64,000 bases of DNA from JAOTVV01 sp041602035. Its GTDB lineage: Bacteria; Gemmatimonadota; Gemmatimonadetes; Gemmatimonadales; GWC2-71-9. Location: assembly GCA_041602035.1 (NCBI GenBank), contig JBFIHA010000005.1, positions 113,037-177,036 of the forward strand, read 5' to 3'. The notes under the pieces were generated by a model. It was given only the letters and a program-made list of their open reading frames with translations, made no database searches and was not told where the DNA came from. This document shows, piece by piece, positions 44,036-52,448 of this stretch; the stretch's first letter is position 1; every line of letters begins with the position of its first letter. Position numbers and translations under genes: made by a program.

Positions 44036-45613
44036 CTACGGCGTGCCGCCCTCCAGTCGTCGCAACTCGACCCGTCGGTTCTGCGCCCGCCCAGCGGCCG
44101 TCGCGTTGGTCGCGATTGGCTCGTCCGGGCCATATCCTCGGGAGACCATTCGCGATGGATCGACCCCCTTCTGGGCGAGGTACACCTCCACGGCCTGCGC
44201 GCGCGCCAGGGACAGCCTGCTGTTGAGCGCCCGCGATCCGGTGATGTCCGTGTGCCCGGCGACCTCCACCCGTACGTCGGGGTGGGCCACTAGCGAGGCC
44301 GCCACCTCGTCGAGAATGACGTACGATTCACGCGTCAGCGCCGATCGACCGACCTCGAAGTTCACCCCGCGCAGGATCAGCGGTTGCACCTCGCCCCGCT
44401 CGACCACGAACAGAATGGGGCAACCGATCGAGTCGACGCGCTGGCCAGCCCTGGTGTCAGGGCACCGATCGAGGCGGTCAGGCACGCCGTCGCCGTCCGC
44501 GTCGGTGACAATCGAGCAGCCGCGATCGTCCACTTGTCGCCCGGCCGGAGTATCCGGACACTGGTCGAGTCCGTCGGGAACGCCATCGGCGTCGGCATCG
44601 GTCGGACATCCGACGGCGTTGACCGCCACGCCGGTAGGCGTGCCGGGGCACTGATCCAAACCGTCCAGCACGCCGTCGCCGTCGCCGTCCGACGGGCAGC
44701 CGTTGTTGTCGACCGTGGCCCCGCGTGGGGTGTCGGGGCACTGATCCAGCCCGTCGAAGACGCCGTCTTCGTCGGCATCCGTGGGACATCCGTTCGCATC
44801 GACCATGGCGCCAGCCGGCGTATTGGGACACACGTCGATGCCGTCCATGACGGAGTCCCCGTCCGCGTCGCTCGGGCACCCCGCTGGGTCGACGATGGCG
44901 CCGGCGGGGGTGTCGGGGCAGCTGTCCAGACCGTCGAAGACGAGGTCGCCGTCGCCGTCCAACGGACAGCCCGCGCCGTCCACCACGGCCCCATATGGTG
45001 TCCCGGGACAGTCGTCCGTCCGGTTCGGAACCCCGTCCCGGTCCGAGTCACGCGGGGGCCCGCCGAACGCGAACACGGACAGGCCCATCGCCGCACCGAG
45101 GTTGAGCGCGTTCTCATTGGGTGCGACGAGCTTGGACGACGGGAGATAGTCGAGCCGTCCCTCCACTCGCAGCGCCGTCCGACCACCCAACGAGGCGACG
45201 TTGCCGAGGATCACGTGACCTCCGTCATCCCCGGTCTCGATGGCACCGCGATACTCGGCGTGGGTGTACCCAGCACCGAGGTAGAAGCGGCCGAACCCAA
45301 TCTTCGGGGCGAGGAAATAGAGCGTGCCGCCGAGGCGCGTCACGTCCACATTCCGCCCCGTGGTCACCTGTTCGGCCTGTGTGAAGTCGCCGCGTGCCTC
45401 TAGGGAGAGATACGGGGTGAAGAAGTAGCCCAGCCGGCCCCCGGCCCCGAACTCGGACGTCAGGCCGACCGTCTGGTCATCGTACTTGGTGTACGTCCCC
45501 AGCAGCCCGAGTTCCAACTGCCCCGGACTCACAATCTGACCGAAGGCCGGTCCCGGTGCCAAGAGGAGGAAGCAAGCGGTTGTCGCACCGCGCAGCGCTG
45601 TTCGGAGGGTCAT
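44036..45613 (-). CDS. OmpA-family outer-membrane protein with thrombospondin type 3 repeats
   Basis: 525 residues. Signal peptide (TACFLLLAPGPAFGQ); an eight-strand OmpA-like barrel about 20-180; seven calcium-binding TSP3-type repeats (D-x-D-x-D-G-V..D..D.CP.TP.G..VD..GCP, about 36 residues each, encoded at roughly 44395-45060); then a C-terminal OmpA peptidoglycan-binding domain (VEVAGHTDITGSRALNSRLS and the DxxxxxxxxNRRVEL end). Links the outer membrane to the wall. ATG 45613 begins the signal peptide. Divergent from the selenoprotein-like gene. Confidence 0.93.
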   Translation of the reverse strand: MTLRTALRGATTACFLLLAPGPAFGQIVSPGQLELGLLGTYTKYDDQTVGLTSEFGAGGRLGYFFTPYLSLEARGDFTQAEQVTTGRNVDVTRLGGTLYFLAPKIGFGRFYLGAGYTHAEYRGAIETGDDGGHVILGNVASLGGRTALRVEGRLDYLPSSKLVAPNENALNLGAAMGLSVFAFGGPPRDSDRDGVPNRTDDCPGTPYGAVVDGAGCPLDGDGDLVFDGLDSCPDTPAGAIVDPAGCPSDADGDSVMDGIDVCPNTPAGAMVDANGCPTDADEDGVFDGLDQCPDTPRGATVDNNGCPSDGDGDGVLDGLDQCPGTPTGVAVNAVGCPTDADADGVPDGLDQCPDTPAGRQVDDRGCSIVTDADGDGVPDRLDRCPDTRAGQRVDSIGCPILFVVERGEVQPLILRGVNFEVGRSALTRESYVILDEVAASLVAHPDVRVEVAGHTDITGSRALNSRLSLARAQAVEVYLAQKGVDPSRMVSRGYGPDEPIATNATAAGRAQNRRVELRRLEGGTP

Positions 45614-45731
45614 GGCACAAAATCTAAGGTACCGAGGCAGCTGGGGCACGTCGGTGTTCTATCGCACACGTTGGCGGTCGCTCGTTAGCTTTCGACGTCC
45701 ACGCCACCAGCTCTAGCTCGGGGAGGAGTGC

Positions 45732-45965
45732 GTGCAGCTTTCGATTCAGTATTGCGGAGTCTGAGGCTACGAACCCAGGGCCGCCAGTTTGGCGGCCGAG
45801 ATCGAGCATGCCTACCCGAAGTCCAGCGTGAAGCTCATCGAGTCATCGGGCGGCGTGTTCGAAGTGCAACTCGACGGTGAGCTCCTGTTCTCGAAGAAGC
45901 GACTGGGCCGTCATGCCGCGCCCGGCGAGGTGATGCAGCTGATCCGCGCGCATTTCGGATCCTGA
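45732..45965 (+). CDS. SelW/Rdx-family protein with in-frame UGA (candidate selenoprotein)
   Basis: Thioredoxin-like Rdx (SelW/SelT/SelH) family redox protein, 77 residues if the TGA at 45762-45764 is decoded as selenocysteine. The N-terminal part reads MQLSIQYCGV-U-GYEPRA, the CxxU redox motif of selenoprotein W, followed in the same frame by LAAEIEHAYPKSSVKLIESS, GGVFEVQLDGELLFSKKRLG and a closing helix GEVMQLIRAHFGS, all family hallmarks. GTG 45732 has GGAGG 5 bp upstream. A SECIS-like hairpin follows the TGA. The gene ends 5 bp before the helicase start. The alternative, a nonsense mutation of a Cys form, needs one base change, but every other conserved position is intact. Confidence 0.85.
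45779..45797 (+). promoter_or_regulatory. SECIS-like hairpin after the UGA codon
   Basis: Perfect 7-bp stem GGCCGCC/GGCGGCC with a 5-nt loop AGTTT. The loop begins 21 nt after the TGA and has G in its second position, fitting the bacterial SECIS pattern as I recall it (apical loop about 16-37 nt after the UGA with a G among the first two loop bases). It lies within the coding sequence, as bacterial SECIS elements do. Confidence 0.65.
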
Positions 45966-45970
45966 CGGCA

Positions 45971-48553
45971 GTGTCGGACCCGCCACCGCCTCCCGGGGGC
46001 CGTCGCCCTCGGTCGTCGATCCGCGACCACTACCTCCCACCCGATCGGGAGGCCTACCGGCGCGCCGAGCCGCCCACCGGGCGGGTCATTGTCATTGCCC
46101 CGACCCGCGCCGCCTGCGAGACCATCGAACTCGCGTGCCGGCTGCACATCGAGACGGTGCTGGAACGCGAGCACGGACACGAGATACGACACCTCGCGTC
46201 CGGCCGAGCCGGCTTTGGGATCGTAGCGGGGACGGGCACCGGCAAGACGCTCTCGATCCGTGTGATCGCCGACGAGATCGTGCGCGCACCGCTGCGCCTC
46301 GGTGTCGTCAATCGCGAGCGCGAAGCGACGCCGGAGACCCCCACGTGGAACGTCGTGATCGTGACCACCGGCATTGCCCGCCGGTGGTTTCAGGACGAGC
46401 TGATTCTCCCCCAGGATACGCTCGTCATGGACGAGATCCACCAGACCTCGGCCGAGCTGGAGCTGTGTCTCGCCCTGGGGAAGCGGGTTGGGTGCCGCTT
46501 CATCTGGCTGTCCGCCACGGTCGATCCGTCGTTCTACGCCACCTACCTGGACTCAGCGGAGGTGCTCGAGACAAGCGCCTTCGATCCCTCGCTCTCCGCG
46601 AAGGTGACGACCCACCAGGTCCAGCCGCTCGAGTTCCTCGACGAACGGTTCGTGCGTGGGGTAGTAAGAGAGCAGCGGGGCGTTGCCGTCTTCCTCCCGA
46701 CCCGGGCGGAGGTCGAGGCCGTCGCTCGGGAACTCGCTGGCTCGTGGAGGCAGCTCCATGCGGCGTTCTACCACGGCGGTGAGCCGATTCGGGTGATCAA
46801 GCCGTTTCTCGACGGCACGGCGAAGAAGCCGTTCGTCTTGGCCATGACCCAGGCCGGACAATCGGCGCTCAACATTCATGGCCTGGACACGGTCGTGATC
46901 TACGACGCGTGCTATGCCAACCTCGTCCAGCGCGGACGCAACGTCCTGACCCGCCAATACCTCGGACCGAACGAGATCCTGCAGATGGCGGGGCGGGTCC
47001 ACGGACGGGTCCCGGACGGCCGAGTGCACCTCCTTACGGATCGCGACATCGACTTTTTCAGCTTGGAGCCAGTCCCACCGGGGTTCCAACTGGCGGGGGA
47101 CAGCGAGCGCGTAGCACTGACGGCCGCGGCCCTCGGCGTCGATCTCACCGACCTCGATCTGCCCGTGCCGCTCGATCGGCGTGCCTATGCGGTGGCGGCC
47201 CGTCGCCTGGAGAGCCGCGGGATCGTCGAGCGCGGCCGGCTCACGCGGTACGGTCGGGACGTTGAGGCCATGCCGGTCGAGCGCCCGTGGGGGGAACTGC
47301 TGGTGCATGCCGACCCCGACCTTCTGCCGTATGTGGCCGTGGCGGCAAGCGTCGATTCGCTCCACCGCATGACGCGAGACGACCCAGACCTGACGGGGAT
47401 TGTGGCTTACGGCAGCGACCCTCTCACCGCGTACAATGTCTTCGCCGAAGCCGTCAACCAGTACGGAGTCCTGGGTGAAGTGTATGGCCTGCCCAGGCAT
47501 CTCTTCGACGAGGGGATTGACGAATGGGCTGCGGATCGGGGTGTCCTGGTGAAAGCGATCGAAGACGTGGCGCTCGGCATGGCGTCGGTGTACCGCACGC
47601 TGGAGATCGCGCTCCCGGGCGATCTCCCGATGGCAAACCGCGGTGTCGTGCGGCGGTTCCAGGACCTCATCGCCAGGATCATGCCGTTCGATCTCGTGAT
47701 CGATGGAGAGACCGCAGACGGCGATCGGGTTCGACTCTCCGACTCCTCGCATTGTGACCGGCAAGGCGCCGTTGCCGGGGCGGTACGGTACTTCGCTGAT
47801 CGGTTCGGGGTGCCGCGGGGGGTCGTCGAGGGCACCAATATCCCCTTCGAACTGATCAAACGGTACGCGGTGCGCAGCGAGCCACGCGTGGAGTTTCGGG
47901 AATTCCGACGAGGAGAAGGATTGGCCGTCGTTCGGGGAACGGAGTACCACGGCTTCGTGCTCGCCAGCGCTCGGGAGCCGCTCGTCGGCGCGTTTCCCAC
48001 CGAGCTTGCCGAGCAGTCGCGGACGGCGCTGGCGGAGGCGATCCTCAAGGGGAAGACCAAGCATCCCAATCGCAAGAGCATTTCGCGGTCCGGGACACGA
48101 CTCTCGGAATATTGGAGACGCTCAGGCGGCCGGCTCCGGGAGGCGGAGCCCCAGCTCGTGATCGACAGGGTTCGAGCCCAGCTGCGGGATGTGGGGAGTT
48201 ACGACGACTTTCTCGAAGTGCCGCTGGTGCTGGACGTCGCCGAGCTCGTGCCGGACCATCTTCGGGCCGGGCTGGACGAGCTTCCCGGTTCGGCTCGAGT
48301 GTTCGGTGACAGGGTTCCGATCGAGTATGCCATCGAGGCTGGTAGAGCGGTGGCCTGGCTCAGGCTTCGAGAGAAGCAGGCGCAGCGGCTCCGACCACGG
48401 GATCTGCCGAACGTGGCGGCGGAGTTACGCTTCAGCGTTATGCGCGGACGGCGAGAGATCGCGCGTGCCTCCAGCCTGGAGGAACTCCGGGAATCGCTCG
48501 CGCGGCTCCAGACAAAGCGTCGCCGCTCGCCCAACCGCCGCCGCCGGTCCTGA
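45971..48553 (+). CDS. DExH-box helicase (HrpA/HrpB-like)
   Basis: 860-residue superfamily 2 helicase. Motif I GTGTGKTLS at about residue 91, motif II DEIH (LVMDEIHQT), motif III LSATVD, motif V region with TQAGQSALNI, and a motif VI region EILQMAGRVHGR that departs from the usual QRxGRAGR. The long C-terminal half (about 400 residues) has no domain I can name and ends in an Arg-rich tail (TKRRRSPNRRRRS), suggesting RNA or ribosome binding. GTG 45971 follows the SelW-like stop by 5 bp, so they may be co-transcribed. No sign of an HrpB C-terminal signature. Confidence 0.82.
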   Translation: MSDPPPPPGGRRPRSSIRDHYLPPDREAYRRAEPPTGRVIVIAPTRAACETIELACRLHIETVLEREHGHEIRHLASGRAGFGIVAGTGTGKTLSIRVIADEIVRAPLRLGVVNREREATPETPTWNVVIVTTGIARRWFQDELILPQDTLVMDEIHQTSAELELCLALGKRVGCRFIWLSATVDPSFYATYLDSAEVLETSAFDPSLSAKVTTHQVQPLEFLDERFVRGVVREQRGVAVFLPTRAEVEAVARELAGSWRQLHAAFYHGGEPIRVIKPFLDGTAKKPFVLAMTQAGQSALNIHGLDTVVIYDACYANLVQRGRNVLTRQYLGPNEILQMAGRVHGRVPDGRVHLLTDRDIDFFSLEPVPPGFQLAGDSERVALTAAALGVDLTDLDLPVPLDRRAYAVAARRLESRGIVERGRLTRYGRDVEAMPVERPWGELLVHADPDLLPYVAVAASVDSLHRMTRDDPDLTGIVAYGSDPLTAYNVFAEAVNQYGVLGEVYGLPRHLFDEGIDEWAADRGVLVKAIEDVALGMASVYRTLEIALPGDLPMANRGVVRRFQDLIARIMPFDLVIDGETADGDRVRLSDSSHCDRQGAVAGAVRYFADRFGVPRGVVEGTNIPFELIKRYAVRSEPRVEFREFRRGEGLAVVRGTEYHGFVLASAREPLVGAFPTELAEQSRTALAEAILKGKTKHPNRKSISRSGTRLSEYWRRSGGRLREAEPQLVIDRVRAQLRDVGSYDDFLEVPLVLDVAELVPDHLRAGLDELPGSARVFGDRVPIEYAIEAGRAVAWLRLREKQAQRLRPRDLPNVAAELRFSVMRGRREIARASSLEELRESLARLQTKRRRSPNRRRRS

Positions 48554-48557
48554 ACCC

Positions 48558-49139
48558 TCAGGCGGTAAGCGAGAGCACCCCGAGCCAGGCGGTCGTGTAG
48601 GCGCGTTCGAGATCCGCTTGTGTAGCGCCGGCCAGGAGCAGGTAGCCCACTCCCGTAACGAGACTCCCCAGAAACCAGCCGAGCTCGCCTCGGCCGATTC
48701 TGAGCGGTGCCTTGTGCGACTGAAACATCGCACCCACCGCGGCCCCCAATGCGGTGCTGAAGTCGGTGAGGCTGCTCCTGACCAATCGGTCAGGCAGCGA
48801 GGTTCCGGAGCCGAACAGAGAGGTCCAAGCGCGGAGCGTGCCATCTACTGACTCGCTCACCAGTAGACCCCAGGATCGCTCAACGGCCTGGGTCGGGGTC
48901 GCGGAGTCGAAGATCCGGGTCCAGCGGTCCCGCCGATCGGCCGCAAGCCGGTCGGCCACAGCGACCCAGAGCCTGGCTTTGGTTTTGAAGTGATAGTGGA
49001 TGAGACCCTTGGCGCAGCCGCTCGCGGTCGCGACATCCCCAACCGTCACCTTCGAAGCACCTTGTTCGCGCACCAACCCAAGCGCCGCATCGACAATCAG
49101 GGCCCGCGATTTCTCTCTATCCATGCGTGCCTTTCGCAT
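48558..49139 (-). CDS. TetR-family transcriptional regulator
   Basis: 193 residues. HTH segment: ALIVDAALGLVREQGASKVT, VGDVATASGCAKGLIHYHFK, TKARLWVAVADRL, the classical TetR order. The C-terminal half is hydrophobic and helical (GWFLGSLVTGVGYLLLAGAT). ATG 49139 has GGAGGT upstream; an internal ATG at 49124 is possible. An imperfect palindrome starts 15 bp upstream. The divergent gene is the PAS-HTH regulator, a likely target. Confidence 0.9.
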   Translation of the reverse strand: MRKARMDREKSRALIVDAALGLVREQGASKVTVGDVATASGCAKGLIHYHFKTKARLWVAVADRLAADRRDRWTRIFDSATPTQAVERSWGLLVSESVDGTLRAWTSLFGSGTSLPDRLVRSSLTDFSTALGAAVGAMFQSHKAPLRIGRGELGWFLGSLVTGVGYLLLAGATQADLERAYTTAWLGVLSLTA

Positions 49140-49149
49140 CGGACCTCCG

Positions 49150-49227
49150 CCGGTTGGCCGATCAGTCAATATGTGGTGGTGGCAGAGATCTCCGCCAGTC
49201 CCGGCGACATACTGGCCGGTTGGCCGA
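49150..49227. promoter_or_regulatory. Operator region between divergent TetR and PAS-HTH genes
   Basis: TTGGCCGATCAGTCAA at 49154-49169 is a 16-bp near-palindrome (6 of 8 half-site pairs), of the TTGACnGAnCnGTCAA style bound by many TetR proteins, next to the tetR start. The 12-mer CCGGTTGGCCGA occurs at 49150-49161 and again at 49216-49227, 66 bp apart, giving a possible second half-site toward the PAS-HTH gene. Confidence 0.5.
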
Positions 49228-49331
49228 AGGCCTGCCCGCCAGTGTAGGGAGGAACATCCCCTCATGAGCCTTGTTCAGAAAGGTAGGGGTGAAACTCCCC
49301 TCCTGTGCGGGCGTAGGAGAGAAGAGGAGCG

Positions 49332-49781
49332 ATGCACATGGTGGATCGAGTCGAAGGCATGCTCTCACCCCTCTCGCGGGCCGTCCTGGAGACGATTTCG
49401 GACGGCGTGTTTGTGTTGGATGGTGATGGCTGCGTGGCCTACACGAATGCGGCCGCACGCGAGATGCTGCTGGAGCTGGGAGGCGGTGGGGATCGGGATG
49501 GCGCCGTGCTCGCAAGCAAGCTGACCAAACTGGGTGGCCACGCTGCACCGATATGGCTGGACGGGTCGAAAGTGTGTGATGTGATCGTCGTTCCCCAGCG
49601 GCGCAATGGTGAGCCGCATACGCTCGCTGAGCGTGAGCGAGACGCAATCGTCGAGACGCTCCAGGCGACCGGTGGGAAGCTCACCGAGAGTGCCCGCCGT
49701 CTCGGCATTTCCCGAACCACGCTCTGGCGGCGCCTGCGTTCCTATGGGATCGATCGCGCGCAATGGTCCCGATCCTCCTGA
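49332..49781 (+). CDS. Stand-alone PAS plus Fis-type HTH regulator
   Basis: 149 residues: a PAS domain (LETISDGVFVLDGDGCVAYT, NAAAREMLLEL) at about 18-90, then a C-terminal Fis/NtrC-type HTH (AIVETLQATGGKLTESARRL, GISRTTLWRRLRSYGI). It resembles the ends of an NtrC-like activator with the sigma-54 AAA+ domain missing, so it should bind DNA and sense a ligand but cannot drive sigma-54 itself. ATG 49332 has GAGGAG upstream; ATG 49338 is an alternative. It overlaps the next gene by 19 bp. Confidence 0.85.
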   Translation: MHMVDRVEGMLSPLSRAVLETISDGVFVLDGDGCVAYTNAAAREMLLELGGGGDRDGAVLASKLTKLGGHAAPIWLDGSKVCDVIVVPQRRNGEPHTLAERERDAIVETLQATGGKLTESARRLGISRTTLWRRLRSYGIDRAQWSRSS

Positions 49782-51958
49782 TCAGCGTCGTTCTCGCCGC
49801 TCCTCAAGCATCAGACTCCACCACATTCCGTGACGCCGCGACCGCCGAGCTGTATGCTCGCGCCCGGGTCCGGCACGTCCGGCAGGACTCGTTGGTGCGG
49901 GACTACCGTGCCCGTGTGCAGACGAGGCTGACCGCAACGGCCGGGCGCAGCCGCTTCGCCCGACAGACAACGTTGATACGACACGAGTCGGTCGCGGAGA
50001 TCGCCTGGCGGGAGCCCAATGATCTCAAAGTGAAGGTGGTGGCCGCGCGAGCCGCAGCGCCCGTCGTCCGCATCGTGCAGGGGCTCGGCGGCAATATCGA
50101 AGCGGGTGCCGAAGACGAGCTGCGGGATGCTCTTGTGATGGATAGGCCGTGGTTCATCCCTCGAGCCCTGGGCGATAGCATCAGGTTGATGGGGGTGCCA
50201 GAGCATGCGGCCTTGCACCCGCTCGGCGACGACGCAGTCGAGTACTACAGGTTTGCGGTGACCGACTCGGTCCAACTTCTCGTGCCTGGTCGCAGCGTGC
50301 GGGCGTTCAAGATGCGGGTGGAGCCGAAGCGGATCGGTCCATCTCTCATTGCCGGCGACATGTGGATCGATGCCGAGAGCGCCGATGTCGTGCGGTTTTC
50401 CATGACGTTCCTCGGCGACTATGTGTGGGACGCTCCCCGATCAGCAACTGCCGAAGACAGCGCCCGGGCGAGGAAAGAGAACGCCGAGGCGCGTCGCTTC
50501 CTCTCGGTGGAAGCCATGGTGGAGTATGCCTTGGTCGATCGTCAATACTGGATGCCCTATCGCCAACTACTGGCGATCACGGCCGAGGTGCCGTGGTTCG
50601 TGAATGTCGCTGTGCCGGCCACCGCGGTGACCACGTTCAGCGACTACCGCGTGAACGTGGGAGAGCCAATCACGTTCGTGGTGCCGGAGGATGACTTGGA
50701 GCCCGGTGGCGCGCGTCGCCGTCTGCGCGCGGCATCCCACGAGGGTGGTGGGCTTTCTGAAGACACGGTCTTCACCCGTCGGGAGCGCCAGGAGGCGGGG
50801 TACTTCCGAGCGGGGCTGTGGAGCACGGGCCGGTGGGAACTGGAAGTTCCTCCCGGCGACAGCCTGCGGGTGTATGCATGGGATGCGGCGCTTCAGACCC
50901 ACGACGACCCAGTCGAGGAACGGCGACTGCGAGAGGCATTCGCCGAACTCAGCACGCTGCGGGAAGATCTGCCGTTCCAGTGGACCGGCAGGCGGCGGTT
51001 TGGGTTGGCGTGGGAGACCGCTGCCGAGATCGTTCGTTTCAATCGGGTGCAGGGTCCCTCACTCGGCGTCGGGCTCGAGTTGCATCCGGGACCCCGGTTC
51101 ACGACGCTGCTAGCGTCGGGGCGCTTCGGGTTTGGCGACCTCCGTCCCACCGCGAGCGTCACCTGGAGGCGTGACGGTCCGGTCGGTCGGTTCGATGTCA
51201 GCGGCTTCCACTCCATACGGGAGGCCGAGCCGTGGACGCGGGGCCTCGGCATTGGCAATTCTCTCAACGCGCTGTTCGTTGCCCACGACGACGCCGACTA
51301 TCTCAGGGTGTCGGGCGGGAGTTTGGGGTATACATGGAACTACGGCGTACTGGGCAACGTGGAGGCCCGCGTAGCGTATGAGCACCATGCCGGCGTGGAC
51401 GCTATCGGTGGGTCGGCAATTGCTGATCTCTGGGGAGACGGACTGTTTCCGCCGAACCCGGACGTGCGTGAAGGCTGGTATGTTCGTGGTACGCTGCGGC
51501 GTGACAGCCGTCTCGGTCCCCTTCGCCTGACGCCAGGAGCGGAGATCCTTGCCGGTGGGGGACTTCTGGCCAGCCGAGCGTGGGTCACCGGTACCATCCC
51601 TTTTGCTGTGTTGGGGCGCGCGGGGACGCTCGGTGTCCTGTCTGGAGTGCTTGGTGGCGACAGTGTGCCGCAGCTCGAGTTCCGGCTTGGCGGACCGCAA
51701 ACGGTGCGAGGATACTCGTACGGCACCCGACGCGGCCGCCAGGTGTGGGCTGTACAGCTCGATATGGCGCTGACCCGCTCGCGGCTCCTGGCACCCGTGG
51801 CGTTCGTGGATGTCGGGGACACGTTCGAATCGGATCCGATGGTCGGGGCCGGTGTCGGCCTTTCGGTGCTCAACGGACTCGTTCGCTTCAATCTCGCCAA
51901 GGGCCTCAGTCCGGTGAGCGAGGTCCGATTCGACCTGCTCTTTCGCGCACCACGGTGA
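49763..51958 (+). CDS. Omp85-superfamily-like outer-membrane barrel protein
   Basis: 731 residues, short signal peptide (MVPILLISVVLAAPQAS). The first 400 residues form a soluble region without recognisable POTRA repeats (lipoprotein-sorting-like beta strands: LKVKVVAARAAAPVVRIVQG, FKMRVEPKRIGPSLIAGDMW). The C-terminal 300 residues look like a beta-barrel with the Omp85 VRGY motif in LEFRLGGPQTVRGYSYGTRR and a closing barrel strand ending VSEVRFDLLFRAPR. Outer-membrane insertion or assembly role inferred. The ATG lies inside the PAS-HTH gene, which implies joint translation. Confidence 0.75.
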   Translation: MVPILLISVVLAAPQASDSTTFRDAATAELYARARVRHVRQDSLVRDYRARVQTRLTATAGRSRFARQTTLIRHESVAEIAWREPNDLKVKVVAARAAAPVVRIVQGLGGNIEAGAEDELRDALVMDRPWFIPRALGDSIRLMGVPEHAALHPLGDDAVEYYRFAVTDSVQLLVPGRSVRAFKMRVEPKRIGPSLIAGDMWIDAESADVVRFSMTFLGDYVWDAPRSATAEDSARARKENAEARRFLSVEAMVEYALVDRQYWMPYRQLLAITAEVPWFVNVAVPATAVTTFSDYRVNVGEPITFVVPEDDLEPGGARRRLRAASHEGGGLSEDTVFTRRERQEAGYFRAGLWSTGRWELEVPPGDSLRVYAWDAALQTHDDPVEERRLREAFAELSTLREDLPFQWTGRRRFGLAWETAAEIVRFNRVQGPSLGVGLELHPGPRFTTLLASGRFGFGDLRPTASVTWRRDGPVGRFDVSGFHSIREAEPWTRGLGIGNSLNALFVAHDDADYLRVSGGSLGYTWNYGVLGNVEARVAYEHHAGVDAIGGSAIADLWGDGLFPPNPDVREGWYVRGTLRRDSRLGPLRLTPGAEILAGGGLLASRAWVTGTIPFAVLGRAGTLGVLSGVLGGDSVPQLEFRLGGPQTVRGYSYGTRRGRQVWAVQLDMALTRSRLLAPVAFVDVGDTFESDPMVGAGVGLSVLNGLVRFNLAKGLSPVSEVRFDLLFRAPR

Positions 51959-51977
51959 CCGCCTAGGTTGCATCCTG

Positions 51978-52448
51978 ATGCAGCCCAGGCCGTTCATCGT
52001 CGAAGAATATGTCCGATGGTCGGACGTAGACTACGCCGGGATCATCTTCTACGGGGCGTATGTCCGGTTCTTCGAGATTGCGGAGACGGAGTTGTTTCGC
52101 GAGGCGGGAGTGCCGTACAGCCAGGTCTTTGATCGCTTCGGGATTTGGCTGCCGAGGGCGCATCTCCGGTGTGATTTCAACTACCCAGCCCGCCTGGACG
52201 ACCGGCTGCGGGTGGGGGCGTACTTCACCGCCTTTGGGAGAAGCTCGATTCGCATCAACTTTGACGTCGTGCATGTCGGGGTCGGTGAGCTGGCAGCGGC
52301 CGGGCATGAGGTGCTGGTGTGCACCGATCGGGAGACCCTGCGACCCGTGACGCTCCCGGCGGAACTGCGCCGCGTCCTCGAGCCCTTTGCGCTCGCCGAA
52401 TCCGACGCACGTCAAGCGCTCGGGCTCGGGACAGGAGCGATCACGTGA
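51978..52448 (+). CDS. YbgC-like acyl-CoA thioesterase (hotdog fold)
   Basis: 156 residues. The 4HBT active-site segment VRWSDVDYAGIIFYGAYVRF has the catalytic Asp, followed by the hotdog helix FFEIAETELFREAG. The substrate chain length is unknown. GTGA overlap with the following lipoprotein gene; 19 bp after the Omp85-like gene. Confidence 0.9.
   Translation: MQPRPFIVEEYVRWSDVDYAGIIFYGAYVRFFEIAETELFREAGVPYSQVFDRFGIWLPRAHLRCDFNYPARLDDRLRVGAYFTAFGRSSIRINFDVVHVGVGELAAAGHEVLVCTDRETLRPVTLPAELRRVLEPFALAESDARQALGLGTGAIT

Noticed and set aside
44395..45060. Tandem repeats that might be a CRISPR or minisatellite
   Set aside because: They are in frame and encode the seven TSP3 repeats of the OmpA-family protein; units differ in sequence and there are no uniform spacers.
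45732..45965. Reading the SelW-like gene as a frameshifted pseudogene
   Set aside because: Frame is constant on both sides of the TGA, the redox-site context is CxxU and all downstream motifs are intact. A single nonsense mutation cannot be excluded without the rest of the genome.
46553..48064. 503-codon antisense frame inside the helicase gene
   Set aside because: Same high-GC shadow effect; low-complexity His/Arg/Glu-rich translation and no motifs.
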